NCBI RefSeq assembly: GCF_004404055.1
Contig: NZ_SOHK01000007.1
Span: 351,588-415,587 of the forward strand
From: Cryobacterium ruanii
GTDB lineage: Bacteria; Actinomycetota; Actinomycetes; Actinomycetales; Microbacteriaceae
DNA length: 64,000 bases
Reading direction: 5' to 3'
Part shown: one piece after another, positions 15,496 through 24,720 of the stretch
Numbering within the stretch: the stretch's first letter is position 1
Layout of the letters: the number at the start of each line of letters is the position of its first letter
Translations under genes and position numbers: made by a program
Notes under the pieces: generated by a model
The model's database searches: none
What the model was told of the DNA's origin: nothing
Seen by the model: the letters and a program-made list of their open reading frames with translations, nothing else

Positions 15496-17080
15496 CCTGA
15501 ATGTACTTCGGCATCGTGAGAATGCCAGAGTGTTCAAAAATTTTGAGCGCAGTTTCAGTCTTGTGAGATGTCATGTGCTCTAGGAGTCCGCCCTCTGAGT
15601 CGTACGAGGTTTCAAACACTGCGTTTAGTGCGGCTAGTCCGGCAGCTGATATCAACTGCGGCTCCAGGGTTTTGCCAGCCTCCAGCTCTCCGACAAAACC
15701 TTTCACCGTACCTGCTATCTCGAAGTCTTCAAACCGTTTTCGGGCCTTGGAATCTGTGTCGGTGTCATCCAAGTCAGTGACAACTGCTACTTTGCATCCG
15801 AGTTCCTTTCCGAGTTCGAGGAAGCGTTTGAAAGCGAGCGATTGGACGCTTAAAACGTCAACCCCATCTTCGAGCGGCGACTTGTCATATTTCTGCCAAT
15901 AGGCTTTCTGAACAATCAGTTCGTCCGAAGGCCCTTCGACAAGAATCACCGCTCGGGCCAAGACCATACGAAGTGTGTCAAAGCCCGACAAGCGCAGGAA
16001 GTAACTCTTCGTGTCGGCCTTAAGGTCATCCAGCGAACTCACGTCCCCGCCGGACATCAAACGCAGTTTGTCGATTCCCAACTTGTTGAGCACGAACGAG
16101 CTATGAGTGGTCAAAATCAGCTGCTGGCCTTTGCTGCGTTCCTGGAGCAACGAGATGAGTTGGTTCAGGTTGCTGTGAGAGAGGTGGTTCTCGGGCTCCT
16201 CGACCATGACGATGTGACGGTCTTGGCCGCTCTTTTCCAAGGCGAGAAGTATCTTGAAGGCGGATTGCTCGCCTTGCCCGACTTGAGAAAACGGAATGGA
16301 GTCGAGGTGTGGGACGATGCTCGTTTCCCACGACGCCCGCGCCGACACGTCGGCGGCGAGCGTCAGGCTTTTCTCACTGAGCGTTTTGCGCTCCGCGCTC
16401 AATAGCTTATTTGCGTCCACGAATGCAGGCGCGTCGAGCAGCTCGTCGCGATGGGTTCGGAATTCTAGGGACAGCTTTGCGCGAGCTTCAGGCGTCAAGT
16501 TCGCAGAAATCGACTTTCGGAGGTAGTAGTCGGTGCCGCTCTGCAGTCGTAGTGTTGACGCGTCAATGACTGCGGCAGTAACGAGCGGACGAGTCCCATA
16601 GGTGGCCTCACCGGCAAAGTCCCGTCTGTCTATGCGGTAGAACTCGATAGGCACCGACCGCACGACCTTCGGGTCGGCAATGTAAGCCGCGTACTCTTCC
16701 GCATAGGCCGAATCGAGGCTGATTGTGAGTCGGATGCCAGCGGAATCGTCCGCGCACGAGTTGTTCTTGCCTTTGAGCCGGGCAAGGGCCTCGTCGTCCC
16801 TGAAGTAGGCCTCAATGAGTATCGTTGGCGTTGGCGTGCTCGTGCCTGTTTGAAGGGCAGCTAAGTATTCGGCGACCACAGACTGAGTGAACCAGAACGG
16901 AGAAAGCTCTCCGTCAATCGGCTTCCCACTCACTCGACCGGTGAGCACCATTTCAAGAGCCTGTAGGACGGTCGATTTACCTGAGTCGTTATTCCCGACG
17001 AATATGTTCATTTCGCGGTCGAAGGCAACATCGAGTGATTTGAACTGCAGAAAATTCCGTACGACTAGCTTTTCAAGCAT
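15473..17080 (-). CDS. gajA: Gabija protein GajA, OLD-family ATPase-nuclease (535 aa)
   Basis: ABC-type ATPase with Walker A GNNDSGKS (29-36), signature-like GQGEQSA (268-274), Walker B VMVEEPEN (291-298) and TTHS (324-327). The TOPRIM nuclease domain has VEGPSDE (381-387) and TDLDDT (435-440). In Gabija, GajA forms a tetramer that nicks DNA and is held back by nucleotides. ATG 17080 is chosen for its AGGGGGA Shine-Dalgarno sequence and because the protein then begins MLEKLVVRNF as this family does; the longer frame is not credible. It is followed directly by gajB. Confidence 0.84.
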   Translation of the reverse strand: MLEKLVVRNFLQFKSLDVAFDREMNIFVGNNDSGKSTVLQALEMVLTGRVSGKPIDGELSPFWFTQSVVAEYLAALQTGTSTPTPTILIEAYFRDDEALARLKGKNNSCADDSAGIRLTISLDSAYAEEYAAYIADPKVVRSVPIEFYRIDRRDFAGEATYGTRPLVTAAVIDASTLRLQSGTDYYLRKSISANLTPEARAKLSLEFRTHRDELLDAPAFVDANKLLSAERKTLSEKSLTLAADVSARASWETSIVPHLDSIPFSQVGQGEQSAFKILLALEKSGQDRHIVMVEEPENHLSHSNLNQLISLLQERSKGQQLILTTHSSFVLNKLGIDKLRLMSGGDVSSLDDLKADTKSYFLRLSGFDTLRMVLARAVILVEGPSDELIVQKAYWQKYDKSPLEDGVDVLSVQSLAFKRFLELGKELGCKVAVVTDLDDTDTDSKARKRFEDFEIAGTVKGFVGELEAGKTLEPQLISAAGLAALNAVFETSYDSEGGLLEHMTSHKTETALKIFEHSGILTMPKYIQDAIAFVK

Positions 17081-17295
17081 ATTTCCCCCTACGACGTCAC
17101 GCGGAGCCCCACCGACCGCCCGAACACCCAGTTTGGTGCATACCTTCTCTGGAACATGACCATTCAACGTCACGCATTCGAGGGGTATATGCAGTCTTCC
17201 CAGTATCGCCGCGAGGCGTGAGTCTTCGCCCCAGTCCCTCCCAAGCTTTGCAAAGTGACTCCGATAAGGCCCGAGACATGCCGCTACCCGACCGC

Positions 17296-17307
17296 TAGGC
17301 TCTACCC
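17296..17307 (+). promoter_or_regulatory. Leaderless promoter of the DUF2971 gene
   Basis: TAGGCT (17296-17301) lies exactly six bases before the GTG start at 17308, the geometry of actinobacterial leaderless genes. There is no Shine-Dalgarno sequence. Confidence 0.45.
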
Positions 17308-18267
17308 GTGCCCGCACATATGGAGAACGTCGACGTCCCCACAAACCTCGCCTGGCATTACTCCTCCGCCGCCGGATTGCAAGGAATCATCGCGACGCAT
17401 TCCCTCCGAGCGACGTCAGCCGCCTATATGAACGATGCAAATGAACTTAGAACGGGCGTGGCCGCGCTCAAGAAAGCGTACGAGCGTGAGAAACCCAACC
17501 TGACAGATGAGGAACAGGCCCTCGTCGAATCCGCGGGCATGCTTCGTGACTCCGCCGTGTTTAGTACATTTCTGGTCTCCGCATCGAAAGAACACGACCT
17601 GCTCACCCTTTGGCGCTATTACGGCACCGACCACGTTGCCTACTCCATCGGGTTCGACCGAAACGTCCCGTTGATGCCACGCGAACAGGTCGGCGGGGAA
17701 AACCATCCCTCACCGCCCCCCGGTTACGACTACGTGGAATGGGACGAAGTCGATGGCCACCGATTCAGAGCAACGCCTGACCCGGACTACCTTGGCGTGC
17801 TTGGTGGACAGTGGCGAGACGTCACCTACGTCGACCGCGACGGTGATGATTCTCACACCGAGTACATCCGCAACTACGTTGCGCGCCGCCAGTCGGCAGA
17901 AGGCAGAAAAAAGTTCTGGGTCGACTTTGGGAGTATCGCGGACAGCCCCATCAACCTCGAAAAGGACAGCGGATTCGCGGATGAATGTGAAGTCAGAATC
18001 CTCATGGACCTCAATCCTCATTGGAAGTTCGTGAAGTTTCGCGAGAGCCGGTTTGGGCTTGTCCCCTACATTGAGCTCAGCACGTCCGTTGATGCAGACA
18101 GCCAGGGTTTTGTGCCTGATGGCGTCCCATCGCATCTGCCTATCCAACACATAATGGTCGGCCCGACGGCAAATCCAGAAGCAGCAAAGCTCGCTTTGCG
18201 TCTGTTCCTGGACAATGCTGGCTACGGAGACGTGCAGATTGGTTCCAGCGAGATTCCCTTCCGATAG
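17308..18267 (+). CDS. DUF2971 protein, possible defence effector (319 aa)
   Basis: Matches DUF2971: WHYSSAAGLQGIIATHSLRA at the start, Y-M-N-D-x-N-E (AAYMNDANEL), LWRYYG followed by AYSIGF, and the closing IMVGP with PFR. Members are frequent in phage-defence regions, but their chemistry is not established to my knowledge. It is divergent from Gabija and convergent with a restriction-type helicase. Start alternatives are the GTG at 17308 or ATG 17320 (residue 5); the promoter spacing favours GTG. Confidence 0.72.
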   Translation: MPAHMENVDVPTNLAWHYSSAAGLQGIIATHSLRATSAAYMNDANELRTGVAALKKAYEREKPNLTDEEQALVESAGMLRDSAVFSTFLVSASKEHDLLTLWRYYGTDHVAYSIGFDRNVPLMPREQVGGENHPSPPPGYDYVEWDEVDGHRFRATPDPDYLGVLGGQWRDVTYVDRDGDDSHTEYIRNYVARRQSAEGRKKFWVDFGSIADSPINLEKDSGFADECEVRILMDLNPHWKFVKFRESRFGLVPYIELSTSVDADSQGFVPDGVPSHLPIQHIMVGPTANPEAAKLALRLFLDNAGYGDVQIGSSEIPFR

Positions 18268-18615
18268 GCCCTGCCATGCCCGCACGGCACTCCAACGGGA
18301 ACCGTGCAGTGAATACACTGCCTGACGAAGTTGCGGGATTCCGTAGGTCTCTCGTCTGAGAGGTGCCATGGCTGGCCCATGTACTTGACTCGACCCGGAC
18401 GGAGATTGCCCAACCGCACTGACACTCCGCCAGACTTGCGCGGTCGTCGTCAGCGACGACACAGCTCCATTCGGCGTCACGGAAGCTGACGCGTCGCTCT
18501 GCGGCAATAGAGAATCGACTGTCGATTTGACCGCGCGTGGGTGGCCGACGCGTGCCTCTGCTGTTCGGTCAACCGGCGTTGCTCATCCGGAAAAGAAGCT
18601 CAGCCACGCCCAACG
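18268..18615. other. 348-nt gap between converging genes
   Basis: No convincing gene. A GCACGG...CCGTGC dyad just after the DUF2971 stop (about 18284-18305) could terminate that transcript. Short plus-strand frames at 18527-18742 run into the antisense of the helicase gene and are not credible. Confidence 0.4.
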
Positions 18616-21228
18616 TCATGCGCCGCCCTCGGACAACGCCAGACTCTCCTCATCGGCCACAACAGCCTTGTTCACGTCCACTGTCGAGTCCCACAATCCA
18701 ACCGTCTCAATCCCCATGTCTGAGTTGACCAAGTCTGCGTAGTGCAGGCTTGTGTTCTCAAATGACTTGAATTGGTATATCGCCGAATTCATATGCTGGG
18801 CGTTGAACACGCCGATGCTGTTCAGGAGCTTGAAGTCGCCAACGGTGAGTCCGGTTGTTCGTTCAAACAGCTCAGAGTCGAACGATTCGATGACGTCTTT
18901 CAACGCCTCTTCGCGGAAGTCCGTGATGTACATGAAGACCGGCACCTTCGCGACGAATTTCTGCAGCTTCTCACGAATCTCTTTGCGATGTTTCGAAGCT
19001 TCGGATTGCACCTTCTTCTGCCCTGGGTCAAGTTTTCCGCCCTGTGCTCGCTTCACCTTCTTCAGGAGTTTGCTGGACGTCACGACGTGTTGAGCGGAGT
19101 TTGCCAGATTGCGAAAATCCTCAATCTGCTCGAGCGCCTTGAGAAGTTCTGGCTGGTTGAGCAGCGCGGACAGTGTGTGCTCGCTAACTTCCACGAGCAA
19201 CGGTGAACTCCACCGCTGAGCAAGAGCAGTCGCTCCGATACCCGCGGTCGCCCAGTTGAGCAACTCCCCCGCATCGAGTTGCGTCATGCTGCCACCGGAA
19301 AATTGAAAGATAGGGAGGTGATTCAGCAGTTGCCCGATGGCTTCCGAAGGAGAGATATCGCCAGCAGTGGCGAGCCGTAGCCCGTATTCGGCGACGAGTC
19401 CTAGTGCTCTGTTGGGGTCAAACTCGAAGACGTAACACGTGTGCTTCTGAACGTCCATGGACCCATCGGGGTTGCGAAAGGCCCATGGAGATTGAACACG
19501 GAACGCAGCTTGAAAGTACGATTCTGGTGACTTAAGGGAGCGCAACATCATGATTGCGCCCCACTCGCGAACGGTCACTCCGGTCATCAGTTTTCCACAG
19601 GACAACGTGATGGAGCCAGTGGAAGCCCCCTTGCTGATGGCCGTTTCCACCGGTGGTTTCGCGGCGGCGCCCTGGCCCGCTTTGTTGCCTGCGGCTACAA
19701 CCACAGTGAAGTGTTTGAAGTAGGAGTGTTTCTTGAGCATGTCCCGCATTGCGTAACAGGCTGCCACATCGGCCATATACCAAACAGAGTGTCGGATGGA
19801 TTCAGTGAACTCAGGCGACTCGTACGGGAACGGGGCCTTCTGCCCGGTAACAACCTTCGTTTTCATCTGGTCGGTGAGCTTGCCCCGTAGGAGTTCCAAG
19901 AATTCTGAAACTCTTTCCTTTTCTTCAAATTCATAGGCGCCAGGCTCGGTTGACTTGCTCGAAGGGGCGAGCTTCTTGGCTCTGAAATACTCGCTCAACG
20001 AGAACCCGTTGAACTCTCCGTCTTCTGCCCACGCGCTGGCCTGGTCGCCAAGCTCGTAGGAGAACATCTTCATCTGAGGCAGGTCGACGTAGGGATTCTG
20101 TCCCTCATCTGCCTTCCAATTACTTTTCGCTGATTGCTCGTCTACATAGGTCCAGTTGAAGATGGCATCTTCAGTGAACTCACCGTTGGTAATGGCTCGA
20201 AAAGGAGTGCCAGAGAGGTACAGGTGGTGGCGGGATTTCAGCCCCAGGTCCTCGTCTGTCGTCCGTTCATCTGGCTCCTCCGTCTCTGCGATTTCTTTGT
20301 CGACGGGGTCGTAGAGGTCTCGTGCTGAATCACGCCAAGCTCCGAAGTGGTATTCGTCCAGAATGACGCAATCCCATTCGAGCAAGTGAATAGTCTCGTT
20401 GTGGGCCTTGATTTGGCCGTCGGGTGTCTTGCCGTTGAGGTCCTGGAATGATGCGAACCAGACCAAAGGGTTTGGCTCGTCTGCAAGCTTGTCCATCTCG
20501 GCAATGGACGTGTCACGGTCGACGAACTGCCATCCCTCGAAGTCGACATGGCCAAGCAGGTCGTCCTTCCACGCGGCTTGTACGGCGGGTTTGTACGTCA
20601 AGACCAAGATGCGTTGCCAGCCCATCTCTCTCGCCAGCTGATAGGCCGTGAATGTCTTGCCAAAGCGCATCTTTGCATTCCAGAGAAACTTGGGAGCCTT
20701 CCCGCCGGAGGTCTCGGTGCCATGCGCCGCAAAATAGCCGGCCGTGACTGCGACAGCATCTTCTTGTTCTGGGCGCATTGGAAAATCGAGAGTTCTGGCC
20801 GAGTCGAACTCCGTTCCGTTCCGGACAGCGGTAATGGCCGCTTCAACCTCATTGAGCGTTGCTTCGAACCATTCACCGCCCGCACGCTTGATACCTTGCG
20901 CTTTCAGTGCCTGGTGTACGGCATGGTCACGGAAGAATGAACCGTCAGTTCGTTGAGCAGGCTTATCCAACAAGATTGTGACGCCTTCAAGAGCCGGGTA
21001 CGCAGTACCCAATTGCTGCTTGATGCGAGCGTGCGCCGACGATTTCGTCGTCTCGCCAACCTTGATGACACCCTTGCCAACGATGCGTTTGTTACCGACG
21101 GTGCGTTCCCATTTCACGTCATCGCGTCCAATAACCGTGTACGCGTAAACCCGGCGAGGCGTGCCGGGCGAGCCCACAGTCTCGACCTCGCTGAGCGCGA
21201 GACCCTGGGCCTCCGTATGCGCTGTCAT
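18616..21228 (-). CDS. GIY-YIG nuclease / SF2 helicase fusion, restriction-type (870 aa)
   Basis: The N-terminal ~130 residues are a T5orf172/MUG113-like GIY-YIG domain (VYAYTVI, then IKVGET, then HARIKQQLGTAYP, ending GEWFEA, with R68 and E122 as likely catalytic residues). The helicase follows: Walker A-like NAKMRFGKTFT (184-194), DEYH (291-294) and YLSGTPFRAI (motif III). A long C-terminal region lacks clear motifs. The ATG overlaps the methyltransferase stop by 4 nt, so it is the last gene of a three-gene operon. It probably cleaves unmodified DNA, by analogy with type I/III restriction subunits. Confidence 0.75.
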   Translation of the reverse strand: MTAHTEAQGLALSEVETVGSPGTPRRVYAYTVIGRDDVKWERTVGNKRIVGKGVIKVGETTKSSAHARIKQQLGTAYPALEGVTILLDKPAQRTDGSFFRDHAVHQALKAQGIKRAGGEWFEATLNEVEAAITAVRNGTEFDSARTLDFPMRPEQEDAVAVTAGYFAAHGTETSGGKAPKFLWNAKMRFGKTFTAYQLAREMGWQRILVLTYKPAVQAAWKDDLLGHVDFEGWQFVDRDTSIAEMDKLADEPNPLVWFASFQDLNGKTPDGQIKAHNETIHLLEWDCVILDEYHFGAWRDSARDLYDPVDKEIAETEEPDERTTDEDLGLKSRHHLYLSGTPFRAITNGEFTEDAIFNWTYVDEQSAKSNWKADEGQNPYVDLPQMKMFSYELGDQASAWAEDGEFNGFSLSEYFRAKKLAPSSKSTEPGAYEFEEKERVSEFLELLRGKLTDQMKTKVVTGQKAPFPYESPEFTESIRHSVWYMADVAACYAMRDMLKKHSYFKHFTVVVAAGNKAGQGAAAKPPVETAISKGASTGSITLSCGKLMTGVTVREWGAIMMLRSLKSPESYFQAAFRVQSPWAFRNPDGSMDVQKHTCYVFEFDPNRALGLVAEYGLRLATAGDISPSEAIGQLLNHLPIFQFSGGSMTQLDAGELLNWATAGIGATALAQRWSSPLLVEVSEHTLSALLNQPELLKALEQIEDFRNLANSAQHVVTSSKLLKKVKRAQGGKLDPGQKKVQSEASKHRKEIREKLQKFVAKVPVFMYITDFREEALKDVIESFDSELFERTTGLTVGDFKLLNSIGVFNAQHMNSAIYQFKSFENTSLHYADLVNSDMGIETVGLWDSTVDVNKAVVADEESLALSEGGA

Positions 21229-22793
21229 TTGGAAGCCACAGGTGAAGGTGCTGGCATTTCTTTCACTTGCGATTCAATGAACTCAATCTCAGTGCTAGTC
21301 AGGCCATAGCGCTCGTAGAGCATTCCGTCCGTCCAATCTCGGTTCACGGCCAAATCGGGGACAAAGGCATATACGTCTCTAGTTGCGTGCTGAGTAGCCT
21401 TTCGAAGCGAAACGAGGAACCTTACGAAGCGGGTTCGTAGATAAACCGCGTAGCGTTTTGCTTCCAGTTCCGAGGAGAAGCGGCCGGTCACTACATATGT
21501 CTCTGTACAAGCTTCGCCGGGGGCCCCAATAATTGGCTTCCCCAGGAACATGGTCTCGACTGCGGCGCTGGTGCCCTGCACCGCGCTCAAGAGGACCTTC
21601 CAGTCGTCAATCCATTCGGAATTTTGGGGAATCGAAGCCCTTTCGACCCAGGACACTCTCTGCGAACCATAGAGTTTCACCGGGTTCGAGAGTCCGTCCG
21701 GGCCTGCCGCACCGTGAAAGAAGGTACGGAGGCCGAATGGCTTCGCTCCCGAAACACGTTTGGCCAGCGTGGTTTCGCTCACACCCGCGGGCTTGAAGCT
21801 ACGCACCTTTTCGAGTATTGATACCGCTTCATTCCGGCGTACTAAAACATCGTAAGCACCGAGGTTTCGCTCGGCGGGGCCACCAATAGGCTTACCGTCC
21901 CACATCGTCTGCACCGAACAGAGCCCACTGTGTTCGCGCGCCCAGAGAAAATAGGACACGCCTCCGCGAATCTTTACGCCTGGGAAGCCGTCGTAAAGCT
22001 TCGGATAGTCGACGAGTTTGCGCATCCGTTTGTCGGCCAACATCCGGGCGCGAAACTGGTCGAGTCCCTTCCCGCCAGTGAACCATCGTGACGGCGTAAT
22101 CATGAGGACGTAACGTGGGTTCAGCTTGATGGCCGCTTCAACGAAATGTTGGTAGATGGGCGTCGCACTCGCGCCGTGTCCACCGTCTTCGGTCTGATAC
22201 GGCGGGTTGCCGACGATTACATCGAATTTCATGTCGGGAAGCTCCTTTGTGGGGAAACCCCCATGGATAAATGCGTAAGCGTGGTTCTCGCGCTTGTCGC
22301 CACGCTCAAGCGCCGAGGGCGCTCCACACACAACACAGGACTTGGATTTTGCCCCTTTGCCGAATATGTGTTTTGCGGTCACGAAGGGCAGGTTCCCGTC
22401 AGCCGTCTCAAATTCGACCACTGACCTCGGGCTGGATGCATCGCGCGAGTAGTAGACGCTCCGCCGGGCAATGTGCCCGGTCATCTCGGTGATTGACGCG
22501 CCGAAAAGCATCTTTCGAAAGATGTGCTCGCGCCGTTTTTCGAAATCAGGCTCCCAGTATTCGAGCCCGTCAAGCAGCCGAGCTGCCACCTCACGCAGGA
22601 AAACGCCCGATTTGCAGAACGGGTCAAACCATCGATAACTCGGCTCACGCCACACTGCATCGGGCAGCAAGTCGAGCATTGCGCGCGCAACGGCAGGCGG
22701 GGTTGGGACCTCGTCATTCGAGAGCTGGGCTAAACAGTCAAGTATGTCCGGCACGTGCTGGCCGGATTTCTGGGCACTACTAACTAGACGCAT
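21225..22793 (-). CDS. Eco57I-like adenine DNA methyltransferase (522 aa)
   Basis: N6-adenine methyltransferase signs: motif I FDPFCKSGVFLREV (56-69) and motif IV NPPYQ (196-200), preceded by FDVIVG. A CVVCGAP insert (153-159) followed later by H171 may bind zinc. The C-terminal ~250 residues are likely target recognition. Motif I has FCKSG instead of the usual CGSG. The ATG abuts the stop of the upstream methyltransferase-like gene (TAA-ATG), and its own stop overlaps the helicase start. Expected to modify host DNA and protect it from the co-encoded helicase-nuclease. Confidence 0.75.
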   Translation of the reverse strand: MRLVSSAQKSGQHVPDILDCLAQLSNDEVPTPPAVARAMLDLLPDAVWREPSYRWFDPFCKSGVFLREVAARLLDGLEYWEPDFEKRREHIFRKMLFGASITEMTGHIARRSVYYSRDASSPRSVVEFETADGNLPFVTAKHIFGKGAKSKSCVVCGAPSALERGDKRENHAYAFIHGGFPTKELPDMKFDVIVGNPPYQTEDGGHGASATPIYQHFVEAAIKLNPRYVLMITPSRWFTGGKGLDQFRARMLADKRMRKLVDYPKLYDGFPGVKIRGGVSYFLWAREHSGLCSVQTMWDGKPIGGPAERNLGAYDVLVRRNEAVSILEKVRSFKPAGVSETTLAKRVSGAKPFGLRTFFHGAAGPDGLSNPVKLYGSQRVSWVERASIPQNSEWIDDWKVLLSAVQGTSAAVETMFLGKPIIGAPGEACTETYVVTGRFSSELEAKRYAVYLRTRFVRFLVSLRKATQHATRDVYAFVPDLAVNRDWTDGMLYERYGLTSTEIEFIESQVKEMPAPSPVASK

Positions 22794-23516
22794 TTACGTT
22801 CCCCCGACGAATGGCCCGGGATGCTGGGCCAACGCACTGTAGTGAATTCCCAAACTGTCTCGTCCCGGATTGCTAAAAAACTCCCCAAATAGGTCGAGCT
22901 GGGGCGCTTCCTCAGGCTCCGCCAGCGTCTCCCATTCACGGATGAAAGTTGCCCCTCTCCCCGGACGGTATCTGACAAGCACAATGTGCTTTGAATCGAG
23001 GAGAGTGTCGGCTCGAATGATGTTCGTGACGAGGATAGCTTCGACTGCAGTGGCAAAGCCTTGTGTCGGTGCTTGGGTGTTCAGGTCTCGGTCGAGGTGC
23101 GACGAAATCACTGCCCTAAGGCGGTCACGAGACTCGGTGACATTTTCCGGGTCAATGTCTATGCCGTAGGTAGCCGCAAGACATCGGAGAATGCGGTGTT
23201 CGTATCGCTCACCACGCCCATAGCTCCGGACGGTGACTGTGGATAGCTTGCGTTGGAGGATTTCCTCGAGGAAGTTTCCAGAACCGCATGCTGGCTCCAG
23301 GAATGTCCGGTCGTGGTTGCCGAGGTCTTCTGCGCTCGGAAACATATCCGGAACTAGGTCGAGCATCGCATTGACTTCGCGCTCATGGGTGTAAACCTCA
23401 GCCAAGTCTCGAACGCGGTCGCGAGTCCTTATTTGGGCATGTCGCTCACGCGGAGCGATATCACTCGCGTTGGACAATCCAGACACCGGCTGCAACGGAC
23501 TAGCATTTCCCACCAT
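22794..23516 (-). CDS. Second methyltransferase-fold protein, no catalytic NPPY (240 aa)
   Basis: Contains a clean SAM-binding motif I (FLEPACGSGNFLEEIL, 72-87) and an acidic motif II (YGIDIDPENV), but no [DN]PP[YF] motif. It therefore looks like half of a methyltransferase or a SAM-binding partner of the next protein. The start chosen is ATG 23516, which has AAGGAG just upstream; the GTG six codons earlier has none. First gene of the operon (22794, 21225, 18616). Confidence 0.65.
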   Translation of the reverse strand: MVGNASPLQPVSGLSNASDIAPRERHAQIRTRDRVRDLAEVYTHEREVNAMLDLVPDMFPSAEDLGNHDRTFLEPACGSGNFLEEILQRKLSTVTVRSYGRGERYEHRILRCLAATYGIDIDPENVTESRDRLRAVISSHLDRDLNTQAPTQGFATAVEAILVTNIIRADTLLDSKHIVLVRYRPGRGATFIREWETLAEPEEAPQLDLFGEFFSNPGRDSLGIHYSALAQHPGPFVGGT

Positions 23517-23711
23517 CTGCTCCTTGTATCGCACCGAAGCGAAATCCCTAATTCATTGCAATAAAACCGAGCATGGAGCTGGGACCCCGGGATAAACACA
23601 ACCACGCCTCACCTTCACCCTAGCGAGTCGGGCCGACACTACGGCCACGACGCGGCTCACGGGCGCTTCGACGCGCGCGTTCGTCATCAACTGACGCGAA
23701 TCAGGGCGGTT

Positions 23712-24188
23712 GTGTCAGAGGTAACCAATATCGTGCAACCACACGAGAGGACCTTCAACGATGCGAGCGACTTGTCCGGTCTGCGACCAAACTGCCACGG
23801 TAAGCACCACACAGGTGATGACGGCCCACGAGAATGGTGGAGGTCGCTGCGCAGGAACAGGCGGACCGCTAGGGAGGCTCGTCGAGAACGCCGTTCGCCA
23901 GCGACCAAGGCAGGTCAAGACCGCGAGTTACTTTGGGCGTCTCGAAAGGTCTTAGCGCCGAAGCCGCCTGTTCGACGGCGACTCGTCGGGTCCGTAGCTC
24001 CATTCCGTCAGTGGTGGAACATAGTTCAAGCACGCGAACTGAAAGCGTCGACACCAAGACCGACTGTTCCCCGCGGCATCACGAAGCCGGGAAGAGTCGG
24101 CAAAGCAAAGTCATTGGAATCACGCCGACAGGCGTCGATTGAATCCGGACGAATTTACGAAGCCGAGGCGGCCGCTCGCAAGAAATAG
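23712..24188 (+). CDS. Possible basic protein, overlaps another frame (158 aa)
   Basis: Frame 3 stays open from the GTG at 23712. The last ~85 residues (FRQWWNIVQARELK, then RRQASIESGRIYEAEAAARKK) look protein-like, whereas the first part competes with the zinc-finger frame at 23761. Either the N-terminal half is spurious or the two frames are one gene broken by a frameshift near 23950. Function unknown. Confidence 0.32.
   Translation: MSEVTNIVQPHERTFNDASDLSGLRPNCHGKHHTGDDGPREWWRSLRRNRRTAREARRERRSPATKAGQDRELLWASRKVLAPKPPVRRRLVGSVAPFRQWWNIVQARELKASTPRPTVPRGITKPGRVGKAKSLESRRQASIESGRIYEAEAAARKK
23761..23955 (+). CDS. Small zinc-finger protein (64 aa)
   Basis: MRATCPVCDQTATV, then H-E-N-GGGRC, gives a C-x2-C...H...C pattern seen in many small actinobacteriophage and element proteins that are thought to bind zinc. 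The basic tail (RQRPRQVK) fits nucleic-acid binding. No Shine-Dalgarno sequence. The gene may have been longer and shifted into the frame that ends at 24188. Confidence 0.5.
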   Translation: MRATCPVCDQTATVSTTQVMTAHENGGGRCAGTGGPLGRLVENAVRQRPRQVKTASYFGRLERS

Positions 24189-24206
24189 AACCTTGAACGT
24201 GGACCC

Positions 24207-24299
24207 GTGCCCAAACGCAAGTCAGCGCCCGACCCAAAGAAGAAGAGGTGGGTTGAGTCGATAGTCGGCGGCGGTTCTCCAGGGCTGGGTAAGAGGTAG
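24207..24299 (+). CDS. Possible very small basic peptide (30 aa)
   Basis: A GTG-started frame begins PKRKSAPDPKKKRW and ends GGGSPGLGKR. The strongly basic, compact composition is like small element-encoded peptides, but no ribosome-binding site is visible. Confidence 0.28.
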   Translation: MPKRKSAPDPKKKRWVESIVGGGSPGLGKR

Positions 24300-24396
24300 C
24301 TTCTCACCAATGCTCAGCTAATCCTTCGGATGTGTGGAGCGAGGGTGAATAGCTAAAAAACGTCGAGTCGCTTCTTCGCGGTGTACGACTGACCCG

Positions 24397-24717
24397 TCAC
24401 CACTCGCTGCCCGCATGGGTTCGGAAAACTTCAACGAGCCGTTCGGGTTGGCCAATGTAGCTCACCGGTGGGCCGCCACCGAAATACGTCGTCGGCGAGT
24501 AGAGCCAGAAAGTCAGTCCGAAACCCGAGTAGTCCAGGTCGACAGCAGCTGCGATGAGCGGCCGCACTAGGGTGGCGACCTGGTTTGGGTCGCGTCCAAA
24601 TTGGCAGCTTGGGAACACGATTCCCTCCTTCCAGATGAGTCCGAGGAGCTGGCCTGTTGCGAGCATCTCCGTCACTCTGTCCTCACCAAAATTCAGCATC
24701 GCCGCGACATCGGTCAC
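24397..24717 (-). CDS. DUF2384-like (Xre/MbcA/ParS-type) protein, possible antitoxin (106 aa)
   Basis: The N-terminus has an HTH-like segment (VAAMLNFGEDRVTEMLATGQL), then W-x-x-x-x-x-x-F-P-x-x-QF. The C-terminal half (FWLYSPTTYFGGGPPVSYI, then LVEVFR) resembles the toxin-binding W-x-x-P-x-x-x-x-GG-x-P segment of MbcA/ParS antitoxins. The GTG start is 3 nt after the upstream gene's stop, so the two form an operon. No RES or other recognised toxin is present; the partner is unknown. Confidence 0.5.
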   Translation of the reverse strand: MTDVAAMLNFGEDRVTEMLATGQLLGLIWKEGIVFPSCQFGRDPNQVATLVRPLIAAAVDLDYSGFGLTFWLYSPTTYFGGGPPVSYIGQPERLVEVFRTHAGSEW

Positions 24718-24720
24718 CGC

